Source of the DNA: Bettongia penicillata ogilbyi
Taxonomy: Eukaryota; Chordata; Mammalia; Diprotodontia; Potoroidae
Assembly: GCA_023548195.1 (NCBI GenBank)
Contig: JAJHZJ010000013.1
Span: 877,001 to 941,000, forward strand
Direction of reading: 5' to 3'
Length of the DNA stretch: 64,000 nt
In this document: positions 1 to 11,797 of the stretch, piece by piece
Layout: every line of letters begins with the position of its first letter
Numbering within the stretch: position 1 is the first letter of the stretch
Program-made: the position numbers and the translations under genes
The notes under the pieces: generated by a model
Database searches by the model: none
The model's input: the letters and a program-made list of their open reading frames with translations, nothing else
Told to the model about the DNA's origin: nothing

Positions 1-50
1 GCTTAATTTTTTATGAACCATATATTAACAGAGTTTGATCCAGACCCTGG

Positions 51-51
<1 letters not shown>

Positions 52-91
<40 letters not shown>
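52..91 (+). repeat. (TG)n microsatellite
   Basis: Twenty uninterrupted TG units. Confidence 0.97.
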
Positions 92-92
<1 letters not shown>

Positions 93-189
93 TGTTATGC
101 ACTTACAATATCAATGGGGTTAATCACAATAATAGCAGTCTATTGTGGACAAGGGGACATAGCACAAGAAGTATTGGGCTGGACGGCAT

Positions 190-330
190 CTCAGAGATCA
201 TCAAATCCACACCCTTCCTTTTACAGATGAGGAAACTGAGGTTCAAAGTTGTTAAGACCATTCACATAACAAGTGGCAGAACCAGGATTTTAATTAACTT
301 CCTATTAGTCCAAGATTAGCAAGACAGATC
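190..330 (-). mobile_element. MIR-like SINE fragment
   Basis: It carries the antisense core ttttacagatgaggaaactgag and a degraded head. Confidence 0.6.
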
Positions 331-399
331 AACACTCTTTCCACATTTGTAACAAATCATACTTCCATATCCCTTTATTTTTTAATAATAATGACCTGG

Positions 400-600
400 C
401 ATTTAATAGAGTTTTTAAGGTTTGTAAAGAACTTTATTTCCAATATGTATCACAACAACCTTGTAATGTAAGGCAAATATCGAAGGTGTGATTAGCTCTC
501 TTTTACAGGTGACTAAAGCTAGTAATGGGTAAGTGACTTGCCCAGGGTCATAAAACTAGTGCCGGAAGTAGAATTTTGAACCCACATCCATTTTTCAATG
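400..600 (-). mobile_element. MIR-like SINE with tail
   Basis: The stretch from taaagaactttatttccaat through agtgacttgcccagggtcat to gaatttgaaccca-like sequence is a MIR/THER tail, core and head in minus orientation. Bases 600-740 hold another degraded tail of the same kind (aacaactctatgaggtaggt). Confidence 0.6.
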
Positions 601-841
601 ACACTACATTCCTCATAACAACTCTATGAGGTAGGTTATACAGAGTATTACAATTTGAGGGGATCAGACCTATGACTTCACTGACATACAAAATTCCCAA
701 ACTTGAACACAGATCTTCCTGATTCTAAGGCCTTATTTCATGTCCAGTAAGCCATGGCTATAGATGCCTCTCAAAAAGCACAAAACACAAGCATTATTAT
801 CTCCAGCATTATTATTATGTTCATTTTTATCCCACAATGTT

Positions 842-1092
842 CTTATTGTTTAGTCATGCCTAACTTGGAATGACCCCATTTGAAATTTTCTTGGCAGATA
901 CTGGAGTAGTGTGCCATTTCCTTCTCCAGCTCATTTTACGGATGAGAAAACTGAGCCAAATAGGATTAAGTGACTTGCCTAGGATCACACAGTTAATTAA
1001 GTGTCTGAGACTGGATTTGAACTCAGGAAGATGAATTTTCCTAATTCCCAACACAGTGCTCTGCACACTATGGTGCTACCTACCTGCCTAGC
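842..1092 (-). mobile_element. Mar-1-type CORE-SINE
   Basis: On the plus strand the tail comes first (tagtcatgcctaacttggaatgaccccatttg, ttggcagatactggag), then the core (ctcattttacggatgagaaaactga, cttgcctaggatcacacag), then the tRNA-derived head. It is full length and in minus orientation. Confidence 0.8.
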
Positions 1093-1099
1093 TAGATAA

Positions 1100-1250
1100 G
1101 GAAAGCAAGGTTCCAATTAAAACTACTTTCCCATAATACCACAACTAATAAATGGTAGAGTCAGAACTCAAACTGAAGTCTTCTGATTCCAAGGCTAGAG
1201 TTCTTTTTACTATAATACATTGCCTCCCTTTTATATTGCTACAGGGGGGG
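1100..1250 (-). mobile_element. MIR-like SINE fragment
   Basis: It contains actaataaatggtagagtca, then gaactcaaactgaagtcttc and tctgattccaaggctagagt, which resemble the antisense head of MIR. Bases 1250-1750 look single-copy. Confidence 0.45.
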
Positions 1251-1754
1251 AAATCTCTAGGACCTACTTTGGCCATTCAGAGCTATGATTTATGGTTTTG
1301 TTGAAATGCAAACACATCACCATGGTAATGTGGCTGAACGGAAGATGATTCTTCTAAAAGGAATGGTAATGAGAACAGCCTCAGAGAAAGGTTGACTTTC
1401 ACCACCATCATTATGTTTACTGCAAAGATCCAAAGATCTGGTTACTGTCTCATTTTCTCAACATCACAAAGAATAACCAAGTAGCACCTGCAGTTCTGTA
1501 CACTATTAATAGGGCTTTTTAAAGCCTGTTTGCTTACTGTCTCCATGGCAAGGATACTTGCTCTGAAGTCATATTAATAGGAGTCATGCAGTTAAATCCC
1601 CATGGAGGCTACTGAAAATTTCCTACTCAAAAATGCAGTACACAAAAGGGCTGCCCCATACTAAGCAAAACCTGCAATCTTGATTGCCAAGTGAGAATCT
1701 GCAACAGCAACGGCAACATCTACATGAATCTAGGCTTTTCCATTTATTTTCCAT

Positions 1755-1890
1755 TTCCACTTGTGTGGATTTAGGCAAATTACTTCATCTCTCTGGGCTT
1801 CAATTTCCTTAACTATAAAAATGAGGGGATTTTACCGTATGACCTCTATGCTCCTTTTCAGCTCAAAATTCATGATATTCTGATCCTTTC
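1755..1890 (+). mobile_element. MIR-like SINE fragment
   Basis: Contains ggcaaattacttcatctctc, tgggcttcaatttccttaac and tataaaaatgagggg, the sense core of MIR. Confidence 0.6.
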
Positions 1891-2164
1891 ACCTTGGCAA
1901 AAGTTGAGATATGCCATTGTTTTCCCCCAGGAAAGTCAACTAGGTAATTCTAATATCTGAATTACACTGAAATTACCAGTGAAGACATACCTGGTGGAAA
2001 GAAACCCAAAGTTCATAGATGCTATAGATTCCCTGATGTCGCTACGCAAGAAAACATGAATGTTTTAATGTATTTAGAAACCCCTTAGAACTTCAGTTAC
2101 GGTACAGAGAATAACATTTATAATCATATATTGATTTATGTTTAGGATGCTTTGCATACATATA

Positions 2165-2215
2165 TTCTCTCTCTTTTTCTCTCTCTCCCTCTCTCTTTCC
2201 CTCTCCCCTCCATTT
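2165..2215 (+). repeat. (CT)n-rich tract
   Basis: Interrupted CT repeat followed by T- and C-rich sequence to 2252. The Glu/Arg- and Ser/Leu-rich frames here are artefacts. Confidence 0.9.
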
Positions 2216-2639
2216 TTTTCCCTCTTCTCTGTCTTTTTTTTTTCTTTTTTGAGAATGAATCTCCCTTTCTTGCCTAGGCAGAATCTAGAAGTGCATATTC
2301 TAATACTGATCAGCATGGAAGCTTTAACCTCACTCCATTTTTCTGACCTGGGTCAGTTCCCTTACTTAGCCTGGGAGCCCTTTGCTCCCAGGAGGTGACT
2401 ATAATGGTGCCAGACAATGTGTGTGTATACCCTACAGGCATTAGCTCTTCTACAGGTCAGAACTCCCAAACTAAAGCAGTCCACCAACCTCATCCTCCTG
2501 AGAAGCAGGTATTATAGAGGTGTTCAACCACACCTGGCCATTATCTCATTTAATCTCCATTTTATATATGCAGAAATAAAGTCTCAGAAAAGTTAAATAT
2601 ATTTTACCAACTATCTGCCATGAACAGATAAAGAAAATA

Positions 2640-2855
2640 TTCATAGAATCATAATGAAATTGGAGCTAGAAGAATTCTTAGAGATAATATAACCCAATTC
2701 GCTCATTTTATAGTTGAGGAAACTAATGCCCTGGGAAATAAAAATGGCTTTTTCAAAATTACATTACTTATAAGTAACAACTTCAGTATCAAAGTCAATT
2801 CTAACACCAAGTCCAGTACTCTTCCATTCCACTACTCTAAAGCATAATCTGTTCT
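2640..2855 (-). mobile_element. MIR/MIR3-like SINE
   Basis: Contains cattttatagttgaggaaac and an antisense head ending aagtccagtactcttccatt. Confidence 0.55.
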
Positions 2856-2884
2856 TTCTTTCTATATTTGTATCCTAAGGAGAT

Positions 2885-3130
2885 AAGGAAACAAGCATTT
2901 TTTAAGTACCTACTGTATACCAGACACTATTCTAAACACAAGTATTGATTGTCACAATAGTCCTGGGAGGTAGATGCTATCATTATTGCCACTTGCAGTT
3001 GAGGAAACTTAGGTAAAAAAACTTTAAGTGACTTTCCCAGGCCCACACAGCAGGCAAGCGTCTGGGGTCAGATTTGATATCAGGTCTTCCTGACTCCAAG
3101 CTATATCCTCTGTGCCATCTACCTGTCTCC
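2885..3130 (-). mobile_element. MIR (THER)-type SINE
   Basis: A nearly complete minus copy: aagtacctactgtataccag, gttgaggaaacttaggtaaa, gactttcccaggcccacaca, and head tgtgccatctacctgtc. Confidence 0.7.
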
Positions 3131-3310
3131 AAACTCTAGCTTTGAAGACAGAAGACCTGAGCTGGAAACCCAAATATTCTATTTACTAAGTGTATAGTCC
3201 TGATCAAGTCATCCCCCCTCTTTCATATACCTCAGTTTCCTAATCCATAAAAATAAAGATGTTGGACTAATGATCTATAAATTCTCTTCTAATGCTAGAT
3301 CCTATAAATA
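3131..3310 (+). mobile_element. MIR-like SINE
   Basis: It has a sense head and core: gaagacctgagctggaaacc, gatcaagtcatcccccctct, cctcagtttcctaatccata. A stretch to 4120 without recognised repeats follows; the frames there (95 and 137 codons) show no domain. Confidence 0.6.
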
Positions 3311-4124
3311 CTGTATCTAGTCGATAATTAAATTATTACTTCTAACCTAAAAATAGGCAAGATTGAGAAGAAGGGAGATGAAAACATCCTGGCCATAAAA
3401 ATCACTTGGGAGTAGGGAGGGGAAAAGGAAGAGAAAAGGTTTTGGACTTGAAATATAAAGACAGATCAAACAAAAAGCATGGAAATTTGGTTCCTTGTTA
3501 TCAGAAATTAACTAAGCATATGTCCAGAAGGCCAAAGAGAAAGAAATTATTTCATCAATACAAGGGGAAAATTTCCCATTTATTTTACCCAGATTTGGGC
3601 AGTAATATTACTGTTGTCTATAATGATAATTTAGATCACCATCATGGCCTGATTCACTCTTCTATCTGTGTGAGCAATGGTTCAAAGTCATAGTCTTAAC
3701 TTGGCATAGAAAGAGACTAGATCAAGATCTGATGACCCATGTAATTTATCCCAAGCCCAAATCTCCCTTTATTCATGTCTTTTATTTTTAGATGGAAGGA
3801 ATCAATAATGGCTCAAATATGATGAGTAAAACAGGAGTAAGTCCATCTGTTATGGAAGACGTTAGTCCCAAGGGCATAGATAGTTCCTTCTTAGAATGTA
3901 TTGATCTCACAGAAGAAAAAGGAATGAAATATGCATACGTGCTAAAAATACAAATGTGTGGGTAGGTTTCTTGTGTACCCTCTGCTGAGTGTGCCTCATG
4001 CCAGATGCTCCAAAGCAACAAATAAAAGGTGGGGGGAAGGGGCATTAATTTTGTTATCACACATTCAAGTGGTCTTATCTGTGTAGGGACAGGAATTAAA
4101 CAACTGAATAGTCTTAACATCATT

Positions 4125-4290
4125 TTGGGGTAGCAAGCTCTATATTCAGAGGACCTGGGTTTAACTCCCATCTCTGACAAGCACTGTGTGAACTTTGGCA
4201 AATCATTTAACTTCTCTAGGTCTCCTCAACAGGGTTGGACCAGATGGTCCCTAGGATTCCTTCTAGGTCTAAATCTTTATGCCTATAATT
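4125..4290 (+). mobile_element. MIR-like SINE
   Basis: Contains cagaggacctgggtttaact, gcaaatcatttaacttctct and a tail ttggaccagatggtccctag. Confidence 0.65.
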
Positions 4291-4431
4291 ATTAAAAGAA
4301 GAAAAAACAATATGGTGCTTCTTAATTATCCACAGTTCAAATGCCTAATTTATAGACCATTCTGGTAACCATTGTCCCTGACTCGTTGCTTTTCACTCTA
4401 TCAGAAATTACCTTGTTATTTTCTATCTGAG

Positions 4432-4500
4432 ATAGACAGACAGACAGATAGGTAGATATATAGATATACACACTTGTACACACACATATATGCTTGTAAG
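4432..4500 (+). repeat. Compound microsatellite (GACA, GATA, CA)
   Basis: Runs of agacagacagac, tagatatatagatata and cacacacatata. Confidence 0.85.
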
Positions 4501-4514
4501 CGTACATGTTGTCT

Positions 4515-4612
4515 CCATCAACCAATGTAAGCTTCTTGAGGGCAGGGAGTGTTGAATTTTTACCTTTGTACCACCATTAGGTCCTTAATAAATGCTCACT
4601 GATTGATCATCT
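4515..4612 (+). mobile_element. L2 3' end
   Basis: Contains gtaagcttcttgagggcagg and taataaatgctcactgattg, the diagnostic tail of L2. A shorter L2-like tail recurs at 4810-4855. Confidence 0.75.
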
Positions 4613-5299
4613 GAAAGCAAGGAGGAAGAGGGCACAGAAAAAAACTTGCCCCTGTCTACAATGTTGTTCTTACTATCAGCTCAAGGGTAAATGTTATATG
4701 GTGAAAGTGACTTGTCCAGGACGCAGGATCCTGACACCAAGACCAGCGCTTTATACTGTAACAGCCACAGTGAAGGTTTCTCTCAGATTCTCCATGTCAG
4801 AACGTACTCCCAGATCTTAGCACAGTAGGAGGTGATTAATAAATGCTTACTGACAGCCTAAAAGGGCAAACACAAGTCTTACGTAGCAGTACTAGCCTTA
4901 GTTTTCAGTGAGTTAGGACAGTGGCCTAGGATCATCCTGTTTTAGCCCAATAACTTCAAAATCAGTTTGAGTTTTCTCAGTGTGGGATGAGTGGCCCTTT
5001 CTTCAAAATACAGGTACATCATTTGCACCATTTGCTTCCTTTTCAGCTCAGAACAAAAAAAAATGTTTTACAAGTGGAAAAATACAGTTTAATCAGAAAA
5101 AAAAAGGCAATGGAGTAGATAAAATAATGTTGAGAGAAAAAACATAAAAAAGTTTGAGAAGGATGAAAATATACAATTAGCAATAATACCAGTGAATTTG
5201 AACAGGATGAATTCACCCATGAAAAGGGAGGCAAAAATGGATCAGAAAGAGGAATCAAGCAATACGTTGTTTGCTACTAATACACTTGAAACATGCAGA

Positions 5300-6060
5300 T
5301 TTATATAAAGTCATAGGCTAGACGAGACTATTTTATGCTTTTGGAAAACAAAAAAAGTAGGGATAACAATCATGATCTCAGGCAAGACAAGAGTCAAAAC
5401 AGACAGGGTTAAAAAAGATAAATAGGTAAAGTAGAAGTTGAATTATGTTTAAAAAAACATAAATAATGAAATCATAGCAATTCCTAATATACATGTACCA
5501 AATGCCATAGTATTTAAGTACTTAAAGGAAAGTTAATAAAATTAAAGATAGAAATAGCAGAACTATAATAATTGGGAATCTCAGTGTATCTCTTGCAAAC
5601 TTAGACAAATCTAACAAAAAAAGATAAATAATGAAGTACTTAAAGACTTGTATAGAGTTTTAGAAAAGTTATATATGATAGATCTCCTATGAATACTGAA
5701 AGGTGAGTTGAAAGGAATATACTTTTTCTCAGCTGTGCATGTTACTTTGACAAAAAATAACCATGTGCTAAGTTACAAAACCTTCATAAACAAATGCAAA
5801 AACACAACATGATAAAACAGTAAAGGACTTTTGGAGAGAGGAGTCAAATGTGGAAATGAAGTAATTTAATCAAAGAACTTTAGTCAAAGAACAAATCATA
5901 TAAATAATAAATAACTGCACTAAAGAAAATAACATGCACTATAAGAAATGACAAAAGGGAACATCTCAGAGAAAAATGGGAATTTATATAATAACAAAAA
6001 TATTATAAATAAGAACAACTTTAAAAGGCTTAAAACTATATGCAATGCAATGATCAACCA
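5300..6060 (+). pseudogene. L1 ORF2 endonuclease fragment
   Basis: Degraded frames read VGITIMISGKTRVKTD, NIHVPNAIVFKYLKE, RVLEKLYMIDLL and GIYFFSAVHVTLTKNNHVLSYKT. They follow the order of the L1 AP-like endonuclease (the YFFS..H region precedes the conserved SDH). Stops are frequent. The nearest relative in the window is the endonuclease of element E. Bases 6060-6330 look like a non-LTR 3' UTR with a G-rich run but are not assigned. Confidence 0.7.
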
Positions 6061-6459
6061 CAGTTCCAGAGGACTGATGATTAAATATGTTACCTTTCTC
6101 CTGAACGAGAAGTGATGGATTCCAGCTGCAGAATGAGATGTACATTGTCAGATACGCTCAATGTATAGATTTCTTTTGCATGGCAATGCTTATTTGTTAT
6201 AAGGGAAGGCTCTTGTAATGGAAGGGGATAAACTGAGTGACAAGGGGGGGGCAATGAGTATGATATTCTTCAAAAGAAAAGGAAGAAAGAAAAAGAATAT
6301 AAGTGAATTATTAAAAAATAAACACAAGAAAGCATGAAGATTTCAGAATAGAACAGACAGGAAGGACAGTATTGAAATACCTACCATGTTAAAATGAAAT
6401 ATTAAAAGAAATAAAACAGCCATACATAGTGAAAATTAATGGTTTTGTAGCAACCAATA

Positions 6460-6600
6460 TGTATTTATTAAGGGTTTATAGTGTATCAGGTACTGGGCTA
6501 AATCTTGAGGATATAAATAAAGGTAAAAAGAAGGTCTCTGTCCTGGAGGAGCTCTCTTTCTAATGGAGGTGACAATATGTAAATTACTCTGCACATAATG
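6460..6600 (+). repeat. Ancient interspersed repeat (unnamed)
   Basis: The bases atcaggtactgggctaaatc and tcctggaggagctctctttc recur in similar form near 24950 and 37110. I treat these as one old family, probably LINE-derived. Bases 6660-7450 hold nothing I recognise. Confidence 0.45.
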
Positions 6601-7456
6601 AGATTTATACAGTGAAAATAATAAGTAATGCCAGAGGGAAGGCAGTCCTCCTTTTCTTTGTATTGGGAAATCTTAACGTTTGCTGATGCATATCAAGTTC
6701 ATAATAATTAAAAGGACTTTTTTTTCCCTAAAAAAAACCAAAGGAAACTGAAATCAGGCACCTGGGTCTTGTCTGAGAATTCAGAGCCTCAGGAGCATTT
6801 TACATGAGTAGAAACATCAGCTGGGGGTGTTCTGGTTACATTCCAGTCTGGATAATGACATTCTGCCTGCTCTAATTCATCCTGCAATTTTCCTGGGATG
6901 CAGTGCTGGTGCTCACTTCCTAAGGAGAGGTACTGCATAGCAGTGCTGTTTTCTAGCAAACAATAACCTTCCCTGTGACTCCTAGTTAGGTAGTTATAAT
7001 CTGTACAAACACTGATTCTAAAGCTCAGATTAGTAAGGAGAGCAACATCATGGGGTGCTTACAGCAACATAAACATAAAAAATTTACATGAAAATAAAAA
7101 CAATAAATAAGTACTCTAGAAACCCATTTTTTAAGTTGTTTTTGGTTGTTCTCATTAAGCAGCATTAAAAGAATGTTTATTGAAGGGTTCTGCAGTTTGG
7201 CAATTATGAAGTTTCCAGGTGAGCTAAACGTCCTTATGCAGTACCATAGTACCATAGCCTACCATAGTAGGCAAGTACTTTTCTGACTTACTGAACACTC
7301 ACATCATCAATACTTGAATTTCAAGAAACAAAACCATTTTCCCCTCACTTGCTTATAACAATTCTTTCCATTCCTCCTCTAAGTCATCTTTCACAGTTAT
7401 GTCTAAGGAGAAAATGAAGGACAAAAGTGGTCATCAAAGATAAAATAATATCATTT

Positions 7457-7710
7457 ATGTTGTTAGGTCATTTCAGTCATACCTGACTCTCCCTCTCCAT
7501 GACACAATTTAGGGTTTACTTGGCAAAGATACTGGAGTTGTTTGCCATTTCCTTCTACAGCTCATTTAACAAATAAGGAACTGAGGCAAAATAAGGGTAA
7601 GTGACTGCCCAGGGTCACAGTTAGTAAATGACTGAGGCTAGATTTGATCTCAGAAAGATGAATGTTCCCGACTTCTGGCCTGGCATTCTATTCACTGCTC
7701 CACCTAGCTG
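7457..7710 (-). mobile_element. Mar-1-type CORE-SINE
   Basis: It shows the same order as the copy at 842: tgttaggtcatttcagtcat, cttggcaaagatactggag, the aaataaggaactgaggcaaa core and a ctccacctagctg head. Confidence 0.8.
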
Positions 7711-7739
7711 TTTTTACACTAACAAATGAATGGAGACTA

Positions 7740-8230
7740 AAAGGACAACCAATCAAGTAGGGGGAAATATTTGCATCCAATATTTCTAAAAATCTGCTAC
7801 ACAAGATATATAAGAAATCAACAAAAATATACGACCAAGAACCGAGATCCAATTGGTAAGTGATCCAAAGATATGAACCACAAATTATCAATAACCATAT
7901 AAAAATACAGTGAGAGAAATACAAGCAAAAAGAGCTTTGAGGTTTCATCTCCAACTCTGTAAATTGATCAAAATGATAAAAGAGAACAGCCACTATCCAG
8001 AGGGGCTGTTGTAAGATACTCCCACCAATATGCTCTTGGTAAAGCTATGAATTGGTCCAATTATTCTGGAAGACAATTTGCAATTATGCAAGAAAAATCA
8101 TTAAACTACTCAGACCCTTTAACCCAGCTGTCTTAGACTCCCAGACTCTAAGGAAGTCAAAGACAGATACACCAAAATATTCATAGCAACACCTACCATG
8201 ACAATAAACAAAAACAACTGATCACAAAGC
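7740..8230 (+). pseudogene. L1 ORF2 C-terminal fragment
   Basis: Contains attggtaagtgatccaaaga, aaattgatcaaaatgata.., ttggtccaattattctggaa and actcagaccctttaacccag, matching in order the 3' part of L1 ORF2 as in the copies at 43470 and 54180. Highly diverged. Bases 8230-8550 may be its 3' UTR. Confidence 0.65.
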
Positions 8231-8555
8231 AGGTACTCAGTGATGGAATAACAGATAAAAAATTTCAACGTATGTGTAACCTATGTATACTCTGAGCCAT
8301 CCCAACTAGGACTTTCACTGATTAACTGAAACCTACAGAACTTGGTCAAATGTCACTGTAAATATTCTAAGCATAGATTCCTGAAGTGTATGATATCACC
8401 TTCTGTGGGGCACTGGAATGATGGAGGAGGTAGTAGCAGCCTCAGGTGTGATTGGGAGAAATTGAATAAAAATAAGGGGGCAGTGGAAACATAAGAAAAG
8501 AAGAGAAGAAAATTTTAAAAAAAATATTTGTACATGTTTCATCTGTTGTGTAACA

Positions 8556-8940
8556 GAGTTAAAGTCATAGCAATTACATTATTCTCCAAATAAACACATG
8601 AAATACAAGTTATAACCCATAAGTGGTCATCTGCCAACAGGTCTTAACAAGCAAGTGTTGGCAGGTGAATGTGTCATGCTTTGTTGTAAAGTCCAGCATG
8701 CATTGGCAGGAACATAGGCGTGGAATGACTTATTTACAATACGATACTATACAGCTATGTGATGCAATATTGTATCATCCAAATTTCAATTCACGAGGGA
8801 AAACCCCACAAATTTACACTAAATTATCAAATTTTAAATGTATGATTTTTAAAATATATATACATATATATTTAAGTGATGCAAATTAAAAAAAAACCAG
8901 TAAAGGATTAAAGAAAGTAGATTTCCAGGGGAACACTGAG
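8556..8940. mobile_element. hAT-like DNA transposon fragment, left part, split by HAL1 copy A
   Basis: An AT-rich stretch with no retroposon features runs up to the left TSD of HAL1 copy A. Across the HAL1 insertion it continues as 11840..11888, which ends tttgggaacctctg, a hAT-type terminus (reverse complement CAGAGGTTCCCAAA). The 88-codon frame at 8623..8889 inside it has no recognisable transposase motif and is probably fortuitous. Confidence 0.5.
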
Positions 8941-9827
8941 TTATTTTTTTTGTAATAAAAATTTATTTATTTAACTTTTTACATTCATTTTCACAAAATT
9001 TTGAGTTCCAAATTTTCTCCCCATTTATCCCCTACCCCACCCACAATACACTGAGCAATCTAATTTTCCCTGTCTCCAATCTGCCCTCTCTTCTATCATC
9101 CCTCCCTTCTCTAGTCCCCATCTTCTCTTTTGTCCTGCAGGGCCAGATGACTTTCTATTCCCCATTAACTGTATTTCTTCTTTCCTAGTAGCAAGAACAA
9201 TACTCAACAGTTGTTCCTAAAACTTTGAGTTCCAAATTCTCCCCATCCCTCCCTCCCCACCCATTCCCTTTGGGAAGGCAGGCAATTCAATATAGGCCAT
9301 ATCTGTGTAGTTTTGCAAATGACTTCCATAATAGTCGTGTTGTGTAAGACTAACTGTATTTCCCTCCATCCTATCCTGCCCCCCATTGTTTCTGTTCTGT
9401 CTTTTGATCCTGTCCCTCCCCAAGAGTGTTGACTTCAAATTGCTCCCTCCTCCCATTGCCCTCCCTTCCATCATTCCCCCCATTGCTTATCTCTTTCTCC
9501 CCCACTTTCCTGTATTGTAAGATAGGTTTTTATACCAAAATGAGTGTGCATTTTATTCCTTCCTTTAGTCAAATGTGATGAGGGTAAACTTCTTGTTTTT
9601 CTCAGCTCTCCTCTTTTTCCCTCCACTAAAAAGTCTCCTGCTTGCCTCTTGAATGAGATATAATTTACTCCATTCCATTTCACCCTCTTTCCTCCCACTA
9701 CATTTCTCTCTCACCATTTACCTTAATTTCTTTTAAGATATGGTCCCATCCTATTCAATTCACTCTGTGCTCTCTGTTTCTCTACGTGCGTGCATGTGTG
9801 TATGTGTGTGTGCGTGCACGCATGTAC

Positions 9828-9858
<31 letters not shown>

Positions 9859-9992
9859 GTCCCACCAACTACCCAGATACTGAAAAATTTTAAGAGTTAC
9901 AAATATTGTCTTTCCATGTAGGAATGTAAACAGTTCACTTTTGGTAAGTCCCTTATGATTTCTCTTTGCTGTTTACTTTTTCATGCTTTTTC

Positions 9993-11093
9993 TCATTCTT
10001 GTGTTTGAAAGTCAAATTTTCTTTTCAGCTCTGGTCTTTTCATCAAGAATGTTTGAAAGTCCTCTGTTTCATTGAAAGACCATATTTTCCCCTGAAGTAT
10101 TATACTCAGTTTTGCTGGGTAGGTGATTCTTGGTTTGAGTCCTGGTTCCTTTGACTTCTGGAATATCCTATTCCACGCCCTTCGATCCCTTAATGTAGAA
10201 GCTGCTAGATCTTGTTTTATCCTGATTGTATTTCCACAATACTGGAATTGCTTCTTTCTAGCTGCTTGTAATATTTTCTCCTTGACCTGGGAATTCTGGA
10301 ATTTGGCCACAATGTTCCTAGGAGTTTCTCTTTTTGGATCTCCTTCAGGCAGCGATCGATGGATTCTTTCAATACTTATTTTGCCCTCTGGTTGTAGAAT
10401 ATCAGGGCAGTTTTCCTTGATAATTTCATGGAAGATGATGTCTAGCCTCTTTTTTTGATCGTGACTTTCAGGTACTCCCATAATTTTTAAATTGTCTCTC
10501 CTGGATCTATTTTCCAGGTCAGTTGTTTTTCCAATGAGGTATTTCACATTCTCTTCCATTTTTTCATTCTTTTGGTTTTGTTTTGTGATTTCTTGGTTTC
10601 TCAGAAAGTCATTAGACTCCATCTGTTCCATTCTAATCTTGAGAGAACTATTCTCTTCAGTGAGCTTTTGAACCTCTTTTTCCATTTGGCTAATTCTGGT
10701 TTTGAAAGCATCCTTCTCCTCATTGGCTTTTTGAACCTCTTTTGCCAATTGAGTGAGCCTATTTTTCAAGGTGTTATTTCCTTCAGCATTTTTTTGGGTC
10801 TCCTTTACCAAGGTATTGACCCATTTTTCATGCTTTTCTTGCATCTCTCTCATTTCTCTTCCCAGTTTTTCCTCCACCTGTCTAACTTGATTTTCAAAAT
10901 CCTTTTTGAGCTCTTCCATGGCCTGAGCCCACTGGACATCCACCTGGGATATCTGGGATACAGAAGCCCCGACCTCCACGTCTTTCCCTGATGGTAAGAA
11001 TATTTCCTCGTCATCAGAATTGAAAGGCGGGAACATCTGTACCCCATCAAAGTAGCTGTCTATAGTCTTATTTTTCTTCCCTTTTCTGGGCAT
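9993..11093 (-). CDS. LINE-1 ORF1p-like RNA-binding protein, intact, copy A
   Basis: This is an uninterrupted 366-codon ORF1 of a LINE. ORF1p is a trimeric single-strand RNA-binding protein that coats its own mRNA in the cytoplasm. The sequence shows a short basic start (MPRKGKKNK), then an acidic stretch (SDDEE). A long coiled coil follows, roughly residues 60-180, rich in E, K and Q with heptads such as LKNRLTQLAKEVQKANEEKDAF. An RRM-like region comes next (about 190-285: NRSRRDNLKIMGVPE, then RETPRNIVAKFQNSQVKEKILQAARKK), and a C-terminal domain contains PRITYPAKLSIIL. The family match to L1 ORF1p is strong in the last two domains. The start is the first ATG after the 5' UTR and is shared by the sister copies. 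No ORF2 follows, so the element cannot move by itself. Confidence 0.9.
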   Translation of the reverse strand: MPRKGKKNKTIDSYFDGVQMFPPFNSDDEEIFLPSGKDVEVGASVSQISQVDVQWAQAMEELKKDFENQVRQVEEKLGREMREMQEKHEKWVNTLVKETQKNAEGNNTLKNRLTQLAKEVQKANEEKDAFKTRISQMEKEVQKLTEENSSLKIRMEQMESNDFLRNQEITKQNQKNEKMEENVKYLIGKTTDLENRSRRDNLKIMGVPESHDQKKRLDIIFHEIIKENCPDILQPEGKISIERIHRSLPEGDPKRETPRNIVAKFQNSQVKEKILQAARKKQFQYCGNTIRIKQDLAASTLRDRRAWNRIFQKSKEPGLKPRITYPAKLSIILQGKIWSFNETEDFQTFLMKRPELKRKFDFQTQE

Positions 11094-11225
11094 TTTCCCA
11101 GCCAGTTACTTGACTTCTGAGATTCCTGTCCACCCCCACCTAGATCTGCCCAGGTAATGCTTGAGGTCTGAGATTCAAATGGGCTTTCCGCGGCAGGTGC
11201 GGCTGCTATTCAATGTGAGCTTAAG

Positions 11226-11372
11226 TTCTGGTGCTTGGGTTGGGGCAGGGCTGCCTCCCAGGCTCAGTTCCCTCAGGGGCTTTATGCAGGGACTTTCAGT
11301 AATGGGGCGGGTGGGGGCAGGGCCGTCTCCCAGGCTCAGTTCCCTCAGAGGGTTTATGCAGAGACTTTCGGT
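11226..11372 (-). repeat. Two tandem units in the 5' UTR of HAL1 copy A
   Basis: Two units of about 70-75 bp lie head to tail, each containing CTCAGTTCCCTCAG on the plus strand followed by TTTATGCAG. The same unit occurs three times in copy B and once in copy D. This resembles the promoter monomers of rodent L1 5' UTRs, but promoter activity here is only inferred. Confidence 0.75.
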
Positions 11373-11797
11373 AATGGCCCTGAACTTCTGCCTGCTGGTC
11401 CGGGAGTCCCGGGGGCCACCACCGCTGCCTCTGCCGCTGCCTTCCGAGGGGGCCCGAGTCACAGAGACACCCCGCTCCCCTGTCAGCCAGCCTAGAAGTC
11501 TCTCTCACTGACCTGTAGCACCTGTGGGCAGAGGGACCTTTCCGGCCGCCGGAGGTTCAGTCCCTGAAGCCTGCTCGGATCTTCTCCTCTCGGGCCTGCG
11601 TGGCCAGGGCAGCACAGGTATGGGCTCCACTTTCTGGGGTGTGATGGACCCCTGGGGACAGCTCTCTAGGGCTCTCTGGAACGGAAATCTTTTCCACTGT
11701 GTTTCTGCGCACCTTGCCGTGATCCAGAATTTGTGGGGAGTTCTTCTTGCAGGAAATATATGGGCTGTGGGTTCAGAGCTAGCATACGTGAGTCTTT

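Noticed and set aside
2074..2398. Paired frames over a CT tract
   Set aside because: Low-complexity artefact with no domain and no conservation signal that I can see.
3788..4201. 137-codon minus frame as a gene
   Set aside because: It overlaps a MIR-like SINE at its upstream end and contains no recognisable domain, so it is most likely chance.
10123..10991. Plus-strand frames of 111 and 139 codons opposite HAL1 ORF1 copy A
   Set aside because: They are antisense shadows of the real minus-strand ORF1.
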